From JAENVU01 sp963756815 (lineage in GTDB: Bacteria > Actinomycetota > Acidimicrobiia > IMCC26256 > JAENVU01), in assembly GCA_963756815.1 (NCBI GenBank), contig CAVWPR010000005.1, positions 310,001 to 374,000 of the forward strand: a DNA stretch of 64,000 bases, in the 5' to 3' direction. Shown piece after piece: positions 9,047 through 18,599 of this stretch. Within the stretch, counting starts at the first letter, position 1, and every line of letters begins with the position of its first letter. The notes under the pieces were generated by a model. It saw only the letters and a program-made list of their open reading frames with translations. It was not told the origin of the DNA and ran no database searches. The translations under genes and the position numbers were made by a program.

Positions 9047-9657
9047 TGCAGGAGCACGTCTTCTCCGTCGACCTGGGTGCGCCGCCGGCCGAGGTGTGGG
9101 ACATCTTCTGGTACCGCGGCCCCGACCGCCCGCAGCCACCGCCGGGATCGGGCACGCGCATCGAGATCCTCCATCCCGGCGACGCGGTCGGCGAGGGGCT
9201 CGTGCGCCACTGCTGGTTCCCGGTGCCGAAGATCCTCGGGTCCGGCGGCGTCGGCCAGTCCTGGGAGTGGCTCACCCACGTGAAGCCGTACGAGTCGTGG
9301 CGGTACGACGCGATCGGCAAGCCGCTGTGGTCGCGCGCCGAGGGGTTCACCCGCCTGGAGGACCTCGGTGACGGGCGCACGCGCGTGCACTTCACCGAGC
9401 GCTACGAGTGCTTCAACCCCTGGATGCGCCGGCTGGGCATGGAGCGCTGGGTGCACGAACGGATCTCCCGCGACAACGACGCGATCCTCGCCGCGCTCGA
9501 GGGTGGCCTGCGGTGGCACCGCAAGCGCCGCGAGCGCGAGGCACGGCGCGCGGCGCCGATCCCGCCGGGCACCAGCCCCGTCGCCGGCGCCGGCGTCACG
9601 CCCGAAGCCGCGGCCTCGGCCGTGCAGCCCCCCATGGACGCCACCAACGAGGGCTGA
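9046..9657 (+). CDS. SRPBCC (START/polyketide-cyclase-like) family protein
   Basis: About 203 residues. The core begins EHVFSVDLGAPPAEVWDIFW and continues with EILHPGDAVGEGLVRHCWF and TRVHFTERYECFNPW, the helix-grip pattern of ligand-binding SRPBCC proteins, which bind hydrophobic molecules. The last 45 residues form a charged helix followed by a Pro/Ala-rich low-complexity tail. The ATG at 9046 is preferred because the domain starts just after it. It converges on xylB with a 12-base gap. The ligand is unknown. Confidence 0.7.
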   Translation: MQEHVFSVDLGAPPAEVWDIFWYRGPDRPQPPPGSGTRIEILHPGDAVGEGLVRHCWFPVPKILGSGGVGQSWEWLTHVKPYESWRYDAIGKPLWSRAEGFTRLEDLGDGRTRVHFTERYECFNPWMRRLGMERWVHERISRDNDAILAALEGGLRWHRKRREREARRAAPIPPGTSPVAGAGVTPEAAASAVQPPMDATNEG

Positions 9658-9669
9658 ACGCCCGACGCG

Positions 9670-11061
9670 TCAGTCGAGGTCGAGGTCCCGGGCCGTCGCG
9701 TAGCGGGCGCGGGTCTCGATGGACGCGTCCGCGGACGCGTCCGGCTCGATCCGACACCCGCGCCCGAGACGCCCACGCGGCCTGGACCTCGGCGATCGGT
9801 CGACCGGTCGCGCGTGCCGCGGACTGGACGCACGCGCCGAGCGCGACCAGCTCCTCGTCCTCGACCACGAGAACGGGCCGCTCGGCGAGGTCGGCGACGA
9901 CCTGCGGGTACGCGGCGCTCCGCGCGCCGCCGCCGACGAGGAAGAGACGATTGCTCGTGTCGACGCCCGCGGCAACGAGCGCGTCGAGTCCGTCGAGCAA
10001 CCCGCACACCACCCCTTCGTACGCGGCGCGCGCGACATCCTCGCGCCCCGAGTCGGCACGCAGCCCGGTGAGGAGCCCGGACGCGTCCGGGCGGTTGGGC
10101 GTCCGCTCGCCGTCGAAGTACGGCAGCAGGGTGGCGCCACGCGCACCCGGAGGCGCGGCGAGCGCGAGCGCGTCGAGGCCCGCCAGGTCCACGCCGAGCC
10201 AGCGCGCCACCGCGTCGGTGACCTTCGTCGCGTTGAGCGTGCACACGAGCGGGAGATACCGCCCGGTCGCGTCGGCGAAGCCCGCGACCGCACCCGAGGC
10301 GTCGTGGGTCGGCGTGTCGCTCACTGCGAACACCGTGCCCGACGTGCCGAGCGACATCACGACGTCACCGGGACGGAGACCGAGCCCCAGCGCGGCCGCC
10401 ATGTTGTCGCCGGTACCGAGCGCGCGCTCCGGCGGGAGCACCGGCGGGACGAGCGCGGCCCAGTCGAGGTCGGCGTCGACGATGCCGAGCAGGTCGAGGC
10501 GGTAGTCGTCGGCCGCGGCCGACCAGTACCCGGTGCCCGAGGCGTCGCCCCGGTCGGTGCCGTACTCGCCGGAGATCCGCCACGCGAGCCAGTCGTGCGG
10601 GAGCATGACCCGCTCCATCCGGCCGAAGACGTCGGGCTCGGAGCGGTGCAGCCACGACAGCTTGGCGATCGTGAACGCCGCGACCGGCACCGATCCGCAC
10701 GCGTGGGCCCACGCCGGTGCGCCACCGTCGAGCTGCCCGAGCAGCCAGCCTGGCGTCGGGCGCGGACTCGGTGTCGTTCCAGAGCTTCGCGGGCCGCAGC
10801 GGGGTCCCGGCCGCGTCGGTGACGACGAGACCGTGCTGCTGCGCCGCCACCGAGATCGCGACCGCCGTCTGCCTCGTGGCCGGCCTCGGCGCGGGCCGCG
10901 GAGAGCGCGTCCCACCACGCCGTCGGGTCCTGCTCCGAGCGGGGCGGCGAGGAGGCCGGGTGCGGCGCCCGCCCGGAGCCCACGAGCGCGCCGGTGTCGG
11001 CGTCCCGCACCTCCACCTTGCACGACTGCGTCGAGGAGTCGACCCCGGTGACCAGGGTCAT
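9670..11061 (-). CDS. xylB: Xylulokinase, FGGY family (three frameshifts)
   Basis: The enzyme phosphorylates D-xylulose to xylulose 5-phosphate. The N-terminus TLVTGVDSSTQSCKVEVRD carries the sugar-kinase phosphate 1 loop. Further landmarks are PTAWWDAL, AISVAAQQHGLV, KLWNDTES, LPHDWLAWRISG, SLGTSGTVFAV, and FLVGGGARSAAYPQVVADL, the adenosine motif. Breaks near 10873, 10757 and 9765 are each cured by removing one base. The ATG overlaps the stop of the methyltransferase (ATGA). Last gene of the xylA-methyltransferase-xylB operon. Confidence 0.88.
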
Positions 11062-11810
11062 CGCGGCGCGTGCCGGAGTCGGAAGTACAGGAAGTTCGGC
11101 AGCAGCCGGTGACGGGCGAGGCGCGGCTGCTGCGCGACCAGCTGCTCGGACAGCGCCGGCTCCCGGATGGCCTCGATCACGAGCCCGGCGGCCTCGAACG
11201 CGCGCGAGTAGTGCTCGATCGGCCGGTGCGCGGAGTGGAACGTGAACTCCACGCCCATCCGCTCGACCCGCAGCTCGTTGCGCATCACGTCGAGGTAGCG
11301 ACCGACGTACTGGAACTCCCCGTCGGGGTCCGGGAACCCGCTCGACGCGATCGGGTGGACGATCGCGGTGCAGGCGACGCCGCCCGGCGCGAGCAGTCGC
11401 GCGATCTCGCGGCACACGGCGTCGAGATCGTCGACGTCCTGGAGCACCATGAAGCAGACGAGCAGATCGGCGCACCCGGACACGAGCGGCGTCGCGTCGC
11501 CCCGGCCCCGTGCGAGCGGGATCGCCGGGTCGGCGTCGTGCGCGGCGCGTGCGAGCGTGCGCGACGGCTCGACGCCCACGACGTGGTGCCCCAGGTCCCG
11601 CAGGGCACGGGAGACCCGGCCCTCACCACACCCGAGGTCGACGGTCCGACGCCCCGGCGCCGGCAGGAGCTGGAGGAAGCTCGGGAAGTTGTACTGCTCG
11701 AAGTAGTCGTCGAGACCCGGCGTCCGGGCCCAACGGATCCAACCCTCGGCCTGCTCCTCCCACGCGTCGGTGATCGACGCCCCGCCGTGGTCGAAGTCGG
11801 GCTTCGGCAC
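11058..11810 (-). CDS. Class I SAM-dependent methyltransferase
   Basis: About 250 residues. The SAM-binding loop is RTVDLGCGEGRVSRALRDLG, with the acidic residue after strand 2 in VVGVEPS and the motif IV region DLLVCFMVLQDVDDLD, followed by LLAPGGV. The GTG at 11810 lies five bases after xylA, and the stop overlaps the xylB ATG. The substrate is unknown. It sits within a sugar operon although methylation is not part of xylose entry into the pentose phosphate pathway. Confidence 0.8.
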   Translation of the reverse strand: MPKPDFDHGGASITDAWEEQAEGWIRWARTPGLDDYFEQYNFPSFLQLLPAPGRRTVDLGCGEGRVSRALRDLGHHVVGVEPSRTLARAAHDADPAIPLARGRGDATPLVSGCADLLVCFMVLQDVDDLDAVCREIARLLAPGGVACTAIVHPIASSGFPDPDGEFQYVGRYLDVMRNELRVERMGVEFTFHSAHRPIEHYSRAFEAAGLVIEAIREPALSEQLVAQQPRLARHRLLPNFLYFRLRHAPR

Positions 11811-11815
11811 GCGAC

Positions 11816-12979
11816 CTACCGCACGCCGAGGAGGAGCTCGGTGACGAGCTGGTCGAGGCGCTCGTGGCCGTACCCGCGGTTGGCGAGCGCGTCGACGTCG
11901 AACGTCTCGGCGCGCAGCGTCTCGAAGCGCGTCTCCGCGGGCTCGGGCAGCGTCGGGAGCGAGAGCTGGTCGACCATCGCGGCGGTGAGCGCCTCCTGGA
12001 TCTCCGCGTCCTCGCGGAACCGCTCGGCCTTGTCCTTGAGGATCAGGTACGTGCGCATGCAACCGGCCGCGAAGTGCCACACGCCTTCGGCGTCCTCGGT
12101 GCGGTAGGCGTGCGCGTCGAAGTGGCGCATGCCGTTCCACTCCGCGTCCTCGAGCAGCTTCACCAGGTAGAACGCGTCCTTCACGCCCTCGGAGCCGAAC
12201 CGGAAGTCCTGGTCGTACTTGGAGGGCACCTGGCCGTTGAGGTCGATGTGGAAGAGCTTGTCGGCCCACAGCGCCTGCGCCACCGCGTGGTGGAAGGACA
12301 GGCCGCTCATCGTCTCGTGCGCGAACTCCGGGTTGAGCCCGACCATCTCGGGATACTCGAGCTCGTGGATGAACGCGAGCGCGTGCCCGACCGTCGGCAG
12401 CAGCAGGTTGCCGCGCGGCTCGTTGGGCTTGGGCTCGAGCGCGATCTCCATCGGGTAGCCCTGCTCGGTGATGTACGCGCAACACGCGTTGACCGCCTCG
12501 GCGTAGCAGTCGAGCGCGGACGGGATGTCCTTGGCCGCGTCGCACTCCACCCCCTCGCGACCACCCCACATCACGAAGACCGCCGCGCCGAGCTCCGCGC
12601 CGAGGTCGATCGCGTCGAGCGTCTTGCGCAGCGCGTAGCGACGCACCTTCGGATCGTTGGCCGTGAACGCGCCGTCCTTGAAGATCGGCTGCGAGAAGAG
12701 GTTGGTGGTGGCCATCGGCACCCGCAGCTCGCACTCGTCGAGCGCCTTCCGGAAGCGGGCGACGATCTGGTCGCGCTCGGCGGTCGACGAGCCGGGCGGC
12801 ACGAGGTCGTCGTCGTGGAAGTTGACGCCGTAGGCGCCGAGCTCGGCGAGCCGCCGCACCGCCTCCACGGGGTCCAGCGGCGGACGGGTCTCGTGACCGA
12901 ACGGGTCCCGGCCGCGGTTGCCGACGGTCCAGAGCCCGAACGTGAAGAGGTCGCGTGGTTCCGGGGTCAGGTCGCTCAC
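11816..12979 (-). CDS. xylA: Xylose isomerase
   Basis: This enzyme interconverts D-xylose and D-xylulose. About 387 residues, the size of actinobacterial class I isomerases. FTFGLWTVGNRGRDPFG opens the TIM barrel. The base histidine is in VNFHDDDL, the metal-binding Glu/Lys in EIALEPKPNEPRGN, and further metal ligands in VGLNPEFAHE and HIDLNGQ. The GTG start at 12979 fits the family N-terminus; the frame remains open far upstream only because of antisense shadowing. No frameshift. First gene of the xyl operon, divergent from the serine hydrolase. Confidence 0.95.
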   Translation of the reverse strand: MSDLTPEPRDLFTFGLWTVGNRGRDPFGHETRPPLDPVEAVRRLAELGAYGVNFHDDDLVPPGSSTAERDQIVARFRKALDECELRVPMATTNLFSQPIFKDGAFTANDPKVRRYALRKTLDAIDLGAELGAAVFVMWGGREGVECDAAKDIPSALDCYAEAVNACCAYITEQGYPMEIALEPKPNEPRGNLLLPTVGHALAFIHELEYPEMVGLNPEFAHETMSGLSFHHAVAQALWADKLFHIDLNGQVPSKYDQDFRFGSEGVKDAFYLVKLLEDAEWNGMRHFDAHAYRTEDAEGVWHFAAGCMRTYLILKDKAERFREDAEIQEALTAAMVDQLSLPTLPEPAETRFETLRAETFDVDALANRGYGHERLDQLVTELLLGVR

Positions 12980-13144
12980 GGCGGTGATCCTCGCGCAGTC
13001 GTCTCGACGGCTCCCGGCCGCGACGGCGCGCCGACGCGGCGGGGCCGACCCCACGTCCGTTGTCCGTTGACCCGGACCGGCCCAGGTCGACGGACGATGG
13101 ACGCCCGTCTTGCGGGCGGGACGAGCCGGAGGAAGGCTGCCCCC

Positions 13145-14233
13145 ATGACGCCTGAGATCGACGCCCTCCTCACCCGTGCGCAGCGCGAGATCGACGCCGG
13201 TCTGCTGCCCAGCTGCCAGATCGCGCTGGCCCGCAACGGCGAGCTGGAGGTGTTCGAGGCCTACGGCGACGCGACCACCGACACGCGCTACGTCGTGTTC
13301 TCCGCGACCAAGGCGTTCGTGGCCTCGCTGATGTGGGTGCTCATCGGGGAAGGCCTGGTCGACGTGTCCAAGCTCGTCGTCGACTACATCCCGGAGTTCG
13401 CGCCCAACGGCAAGGACGGCATCACCGTCGAACAGGTGATGCTCCACACGTCCGGATTCCCGTACGCGCCGATGCCCCTCGCGGACGCGACGACGCGGGA
13501 GCGTCGCGTCGCCCGGATGGCGGGCTGGCGCCTGAACTGGGAGCCGGACTCGGCGTACGAGTACCACCCGGAGTCGGCGCACTGGGTGCTCGTCGAGATC
13601 ATCGACCGCGTCACCGGCGGCGACTACCGCGACCTGCTCGAGGAGCGCGTCACCCGCCCGGCCGGCATCGACCACCGCGTGCTCGGCGTGACCGACCCGC
13701 TCGCGCCGGTGGCCGAGGTCGGCGAGGAGGCGACGCCCGACGAGCTCGAGGCGGTGCTCGGCGTGCGCGAGCTGCCGATCACGACGGTGACGCCCGAGGG
13801 TCTCATCGCGATCAGCCGGCCGGGGGCGACGCCGATCGGTCATCCGGGCGGCGGCGGGGTGATGACCGCGGCCGACCTCGCGACCTTCTACCAGGCGCTG
13901 CTGCGCAACGATGCCGGGATCTGGAAGCCCGACGTGCTCGCCGACGCCACCGGCCGCGTGCGCAACGACAAGCCGGACCGGTGGACGAAGGTCCCCGCGA
14001 ACCGCGGGCTCGGCGTGGTGATCGCGGGCGACGACGGGAGGTCGAACCTGCGCGGCATGGGCCACACCAACTCGGCGCGCACCTTCGGGCACAACGGCGC
14101 GGGCGGCCAGATCGCGTGGGCCGACCCCGAGTCGGGGATCTCGTTCGCGTACGTGACCAACGGGCTCGACGCGCACGTCATCCGGCAGGGCCGGCGTGGG
14201 ATCGCGCTCTCGAGCCTCGCTGCGGTCTGCTGA
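13145..14233 (+). CDS. Beta-lactamase-fold serine hydrolase (class C/esterase family)
   Basis: About 362 residues. The catalytic SxxK is in YVVFSATKAFVA. The second motif position holds YEYHPESAHW in place of the usual YxN, and the third region is HNGAGGQIAWADPESG. Such proteins are esterases or D-amino-acid peptidases more often than true beta-lactamases. The ATG at 13145 follows a GGAGGAAGG at about 13130. No signal peptide, so probably cytoplasmic. No frameshift. The natural ester is unknown. Confidence 0.82.
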   Translation: MTPEIDALLTRAQREIDAGLLPSCQIALARNGELEVFEAYGDATTDTRYVVFSATKAFVASLMWVLIGEGLVDVSKLVVDYIPEFAPNGKDGITVEQVMLHTSGFPYAPMPLADATTRERRVARMAGWRLNWEPDSAYEYHPESAHWVLVEIIDRVTGGDYRDLLEERVTRPAGIDHRVLGVTDPLAPVAEVGEEATPDELEAVLGVRELPITTVTPEGLIAISRPGATPIGHPGGGGVMTAADLATFYQALLRNDAGIWKPDVLADATGRVRNDKPDRWTKVPANRGLGVVIAGDDGRSNLRGMGHTNSARTFGHNGAGGQIAWADPESGISFAYVTNGLDAHVIRQGRRGIALSSLAAVC

Positions 14234-14240
14234 CCTCCAC

Positions 14241-14302
14241 ACCCCGAGGCGCCCGGACGCTCACCGTCGGCGCGCGACCAGCGGTCCGAGACTCCGGCTC
14301 CA
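14241..14302 (-). repeat. GC-rich intergenic repeat, family B, copy 1
   Basis: Read on the minus strand it starts GAGCCGGAGTC, then a GGTCC-like block, GCGCG, and ends with GTCCGGGCGCCTC. Related copies lie at 44672-44730 and 54165-54280. Confidence 0.55.
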
Positions 14303-14347
14303 TCGCGCGGGCGGAGCACCTCGGTTCGATGCCCGGCGGCGAGCCCT

Positions 14348-14369
14348 TCCCTGACACGCGTGTCAGGGA
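14348..14369. promoter_or_regulatory. 22-bp perfect palindrome, probable operator
   Basis: TCCCTGACACG and its exact inverse meet at 14358/14359. It ends 20 bases before the ATG of the first CoA transferase. Size and symmetry match TetR-family operators that control CoA-ester pathways. No TetR gene is in the window. Confidence 0.65.
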
Positions 14370-14389
14370 TGCGCGAGGCTGCGCCGCCT

Positions 14390-15564
14390 ATGGGCGCACT
14401 CGACGGTGTGAAGATCCTCGACCTCTCCTGGGGCATCGCCGGACCCCTCGGTGTGATGCTGCTGGCGGAGCAGGGCGCGGACGTCGTGAAGGTGGAGCCA
14501 CCCGGGCGGTGACCCGTTCCGCGCGTACAGCGGCTACGCGGTCTGGAACCGGTCCCGCCGCTCCGTGACGATCGATCTCAAGACGGAGCGGGGGCGCGAC
14601 GCGTTCGGGCGACTCGTCGACGACGCCGATGTGCTCGTCGAGACGTTCCGACCCGGCGTCACCGACCGCCTCGGCATCGGCTTCGCCGCGATGCACGCGC
14701 GCAACCCGCGACTCGTCTACCTCTCGTGCCCGGGCTACCCGGAGGGCCACCACCTCGCCGACCGGCCGGGCTACGACGCGCTGGTGCAGGCGAGCAGCGG
14801 GCAGCAGTGGGAGCAGCCGGGCTGGCGGATGGGGCCCATCTTCCTGCACATGCCGATGCCGAGCATGGGTGCCTGCTTCCTGATCCCGAGCGGGATCCTC
14901 GCGGCGCTGATCGCGCGCGAGACCACCGGGCGCGGCCAGCACGTGACCACGTCGTTGTTCCAGGGCGCGCTCCTCTACACCACCCAGATCTGGCAGCACG
15001 TGGAGAAGGCGCCGGCTGCGTTCCACGACCTGATGGGCAAGAGCTACCCGCCCGGCATCCACCAGCAGATGCTCTTCGAGGTGCAGAACGGGGAGTGGGT
15101 GCACTCGTCGGTGATGAGCGGCCTGACCCCGACGAAGAGCCAGGACGAGCTGCTCGGCCTCGAGGACCCGCCCGACCCGATGACCTTCCTCACGATGGCG
15201 CCCGAGGAGCGCGAGCGGTTCACCGTCGCGCGCCGGGCCGCGTACCTCACCCACGACCGCGACGAGCTGGTGGAGAGCTTCCAGTCGCACAACCACGCGA
15301 TCGAGGCGGTCATCACGATGGAGGAGGCGCTCGGCAGCACCGGGCACCCGCATCCCCAGCTCGTCGCCAACGGCATGGTGGCCACGGTCGACGACCCCGA
15401 GCTCGGGCAGCACCACGCAGATCGGCGTGCCCATCAACCTGCACGGCACGCCGGGCGCGATCACGGGGCCGCAACCGCTCCCCGGCCAGCACAACCGCGA
15501 GATCCTCGGCGCGCTCGGCTACTCCGACGCCGAGCTCGCGACGATCACGGGAGGAGCGGTCTGA
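14390..15564 (+). CDS. Class III CoA transferase, CaiB/BaiF family, first copy (two frameshifts)
   Basis: The protein moves CoA between carboxylic acids through an aspartyl-CoA intermediate. It begins GALDGVKILDLSWGIAGP with LLAEQGADVVKVEPP. The middle has the family block LVYLSCPGYP and, downstream, ATTGRGQHVTTSLFQGALLY (here ETTGRGQHV). Frames change near 14508 (an extra G in a GGG run) and near 15408 (an extra G), and the repaired end is ALGYSDAELATI. The stop overlaps the next ATG as TGATG. The palindrome upstream suggests repressor control. Confidence 0.88.
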
Positions 15565-16772
15565 TGGGCGCGCTCGACGGTGTGCTCCTCGTCGACTTCG
15601 GCCAGTACCTCGCCGGCCCGTTCGGGCCGATGATCATCGGCGACCTCGGCGCCGAGGTGATCAAGGTCGAGCCCGTGACCGGCGACGGCATGCGCCTCGC
15701 GGGCAAGCCGTTCTTCGGCTGCCAGCGCGGCAAGCGCGTCGGTCGCGATCGACCTGAAGACGCCGCGGGGCCACGACCTCGCGCTCGAGCTGATCGAGCG
15801 CGCCGACATCGTCCACCACAACATGACCGCCGGCGTGGCGAACAAGCTCGGCATCGGGTACGCCGACGCCTTGGCCGTCAACCCCGACGTCGTCTACTGC
15901 AACACGTGGGCGTACGGGCTCGAGGGCCCGCTCGCACGCTTCGGTGGGCTCGACCCGCTGTACCAGGCGGCGGCAGGGCTCGAGTACGAGGCGGGCGCGG
16001 TGCACACCGGCAACGCGCCGCTGTACTACCGCTTCGGGATGACCGACGCCGCGAACGCGATGCTCTCGGTCGTCGGCTGCCTCGCGGCGCTGTACCACCA
16101 GCGCGTCACCGGTGAGGGCCAGGAGCTGTGGACGTCGCTCCTCGACGGCGGCGCGGTGTTCGCGTCCGACGCGCTGCTCGTCGACGGCGAGCCGGTCGAA
16201 CGGCCGCGCCTCGACCAGGGCCAGCACGGCATCGACGCCTGCTACCGCCTGTACGAGACCCAGGACGGCTGGATCCAGATCGCGGCGGTGAAGGAATCGG
16301 AGTGGGTCGCGCTCTGCGGCGCGCTCGGCGCGCCCGAGCTGGCCGACGACGAGCGGTTCGCGGTGGCCGAGCTCCGGCGTGAGCACCGCACGCAGCTCGA
16401 GACGCTGCTCGCGCCGAGGTTCCTGGGCCGCACGAGCGTGTCGTGGAGTCACGCGCTCGACGACGCCGGCGTGCCCAACGAGATCCCGCTCGACACCCTC
16501 GGCGGCGAGGTCGTGCTCCACGACGCCGACAACGTCGCGCTCGGGCTGGTCGCGGAGTACGAGCACCCGATGATGGGGATGGTGCGCCAGTTCGGCGAGC
16601 TGGTGCAGTTCTCGGACGCGCCGTACACCGCCGAGCGGCCGCCGCCGCTCGTGGGCCAGCACACCCGTGAGATCCTCGCGTGGCTCGGCCACGACGCCGC
16701 CGAGATCGACGCCCTGCGCGCCGACAAGGCGTCGTCGGCTGGCCCGAGGGCGACTACCCCTGGGCCGTCTAG
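15564..16772 (+). CDS. Class III CoA transferase, CaiB/BaiF family, second copy (two frameshifts)
   Basis: This is a paralogue of the preceding gene, translationally coupled to it. Start GALDGVLLVDFGQYLAGP with the family LGAEVIKVEP block, then SVAIDLKTPRGHDLALELI and the catalytic-aspartate region IVHHNMTAGVANKLGIG, then VTGEGQELWTSLLDGG. Breaks are near 15740 (one base extra) and near 16732 (one base missing). The repaired tail is VVGWPEGDYPWAV with TAG at 16770. Two consecutive class III transferases often form a hetero-oligomer or act on successive substrates. The acid substrate is unknown. Confidence 0.88.
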
Positions 16773-16787
16773 ATATCGGCCGAAGCG

Positions 16788-17615
16788 TCACGCCACGTCG
16801 AGCAGGAACATCGCGGCCTCGTAGCGCCGCGCGTTCACGAGCGCGGCTCCGGCCGCGGCCCCGAAGCGCGTCAGCACCTCGGTCGTGTCGGCGGTGAGCG
16901 CGTTCGCGACGACGCCCGGGAGGACGAGGACCGCGAGCAGCGCGGCCCCCGCGGTGATCGGCACGCCGATGTCGATCGTCGAGCCCTCCACCACGCCGAC
17001 GACCGCTCGGCGCTCGCCGACGAGCGTCACCATCGGCTGCGCGCTCGTGGCGATGCCGTCGGGGTCGATCACGGGCTCCATCGGCCGGCCCGGCTCCTCG
17101 ATGAACAGCACGCCCCGGTCGGCACCGATGAGGTTCCGGCCCTGGTCCACCACGGTGGGCAGCAGGCGGTCGAGGGCCAGCTCGGCGTGGACGGCGGTGA
17201 CCGCGTCGAGCACCAGGCCCGCGCTGAGCAGCGTGCCCGCGATCTCGCAGTCGAGCTCGTAGATGCGCTCGCGCTGGGCGACGACGCGGCGGAGGTGCCG
17301 GTCCTTGTCGAACGCGTACAGCACGATCCCGAGGCCGAAGCCGGCCAGGGCGAACCGCATGACGTCGGCGTCGATCCAGCTGTCGGCCCCGATGTCGATG
17401 ACCTTCTCCGACACCAGGGTCGCGACGATGACCCCGATCGCGACCAGGCCCGCGACGAACGCGATCTGGTGGCGCCGGCGGTGGATCGCCTGGAGCGTGG
17501 CGACGCCGCGACCGGGGAGGTCGGCGAGCGCCTGCTCGTTCGCGATGCGAGCGCGGAGTTCCTGGTCGATGCTCACGTAGGTGGTCGGCTCCTCGGGTGA
17601 TCTCTCGTCGGTCAC
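16788..17615 (-). CDS. Membrane-anchored GAF-domain protein
   Basis: About 275 residues. A short acidic N-terminus is followed by two membrane helices (IAFVAGLVAIGVIVATLV and MRFALAGFGLGIVLYAF), a helical linker (AQRERIYELDCEIAGTLLSAG), then a GAF-like sensor domain (LLPTVVDQGRNLIGADRGVL to DIGVPITAG). No kinase, cyclase or DNA-binding output is present, so it probably senses a small ligand and signals through a partner. Divergent from the acetyltransferase; converges on the CoA transferase with a 15-base gap. Confidence 0.75.
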   Translation of the reverse strand: MTDERSPEEPTTYVSIDQELRARIANEQALADLPGRGVATLQAIHRRRHQIAFVAGLVAIGVIVATLVSEKVIDIGADSWIDADVMRFALAGFGLGIVLYAFDKDRHLRRVVAQRERIYELDCEIAGTLLSAGLVLDAVTAVHAELALDRLLPTVVDQGRNLIGADRGVLFIEEPGRPMEPVIDPDGIATSAQPMVTLVGERRAVVGVVEGSTIDIGVPITAGAALLAVLVLPGVVANALTADTTEVLTRFGAAAGAALVNARRYEAAMFLLDVA

Positions 17616-17687
17616 ATAGGCCTATCGACACCCGAGGGCTCGCGCCTTGATCGCGTCCGCGTGTGACCGTCGCCTACGTTTGGCCCG

Positions 17688-18512
17688 GTGGAGACGGGGG
17701 AGCTCGACAAAGATTCTCTCGGTGCGATCGCGGCGCTCGCACGACGATCCCTCCTCGATCCGCCGACCACCGACGAGCTGCGCGCCGCCCTCGACGCGCC
17801 GGACCAACCGGCGACGGTCCGGGGCGACCCCGACCGAGGCGTCGTCGCATCGGTGACCGCGGGCGACGACGGGTTCATCCGCTTCCTGGCGGTGGACCCG
17901 GCCTGGCGGGGTCGGGGCATCGGGCGGGCCCTCGTGGCCGCGGCCGAGGCCGACCTGCGGGCGGCCGGCGCCCGTCAGCGTGACCGTCGGGGCGGACGCG
18001 CCGCACTACCTGTGGGCCGGCATCGACACCCGTGAGCTCGGCGCGGTCTGCCTGTTCGAGCGGCTGAGGTACCAGCGGGTCGACGCCAACTTCAACATGG
18101 ACGTCGACCTCGCGGGTCTGCCGCCCGATCCCGGCGGCTGGCGGGTGGCCGGCGCCGCCGACCGGGCGGCGATCGACGAGTGGGCCGGCCGCCACTGGGA
18201 CTTCTGGCGGGCCGAGCTCCTCCGCGCGCTGGACCAGGGCGGACTCGTCGTCGCCGACGACGACCGCGGCGCTGGCCGCGGTCTGCGCCCACGACGTGAC
18301 CCGCGCCGGCTTCGTCGGGCCGGTGGCGGTCCGGCCCGACCTCATGGGCCGCGGCGCGGGCGTGGCCCCGCTGCTCGGCGCCCTCCACGAGATGCGCCGG
18401 GCAGGTGGGACCCACGCCGAGGTGTCGTGGGTCGGGCCGGTCGTGCCGTACGCGCGCGGTCGGCGCGACGATCGGCCGGGTCTTCCTCGTCTACCGCAAG
18501 GAGCTGACGTGA
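17688..18512 (+). CDS. Tandem-GNAT N-acetyltransferase (three frameshifts)
   Basis: About 273 residues after repair. The first GNAT half has the acetyl-CoA loop AVDPAWRGRGIGRALVAAAE. The second half has PVAVRPDLMGRGAGVAPLLG. Two GNAT modules in one chain resemble MshD-like acetyltransferases, but the substrate cannot be assigned. Breaks near 17970, 18270 and 18462 are each cured by deleting one base, and the repaired end is IGRVFLVYRKELT with TGA at 18510. The GTG at 17688 is the only start near the first domain. Confidence 0.75.
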
Positions 18513-18550
18513 GCGAGGCCGGAACCCCGGAGCACCGATGCCGCGCGGGC

Positions 18551-18592
18551 CGAGTGGGGCCCGAGCGGCCCAGCCCGAAGGGCGGAGAGCGG
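18551..18592 (-). repeat. GC-rich intergenic repeat, family A, copy 1
   Basis: Minus strand reads CCGCTCTCCGCCCTTCGGGC followed by the core GGGCCGCTCGGGCCCCACTC. The same core recurs at 41404-41447 and twice in 41551-41712. It sits between two same-strand genes. Confidence 0.6.
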
Positions 18593-18599
18593 GAATGAC

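Noticed and set aside
6240..9395. One 1,051-codon protein on the minus strand
   Set aside because: It joins cbs and out-of-frame metB sequence. Only the cbs portion carries family motifs in this frame, and the overlap GTGA separates two genes.
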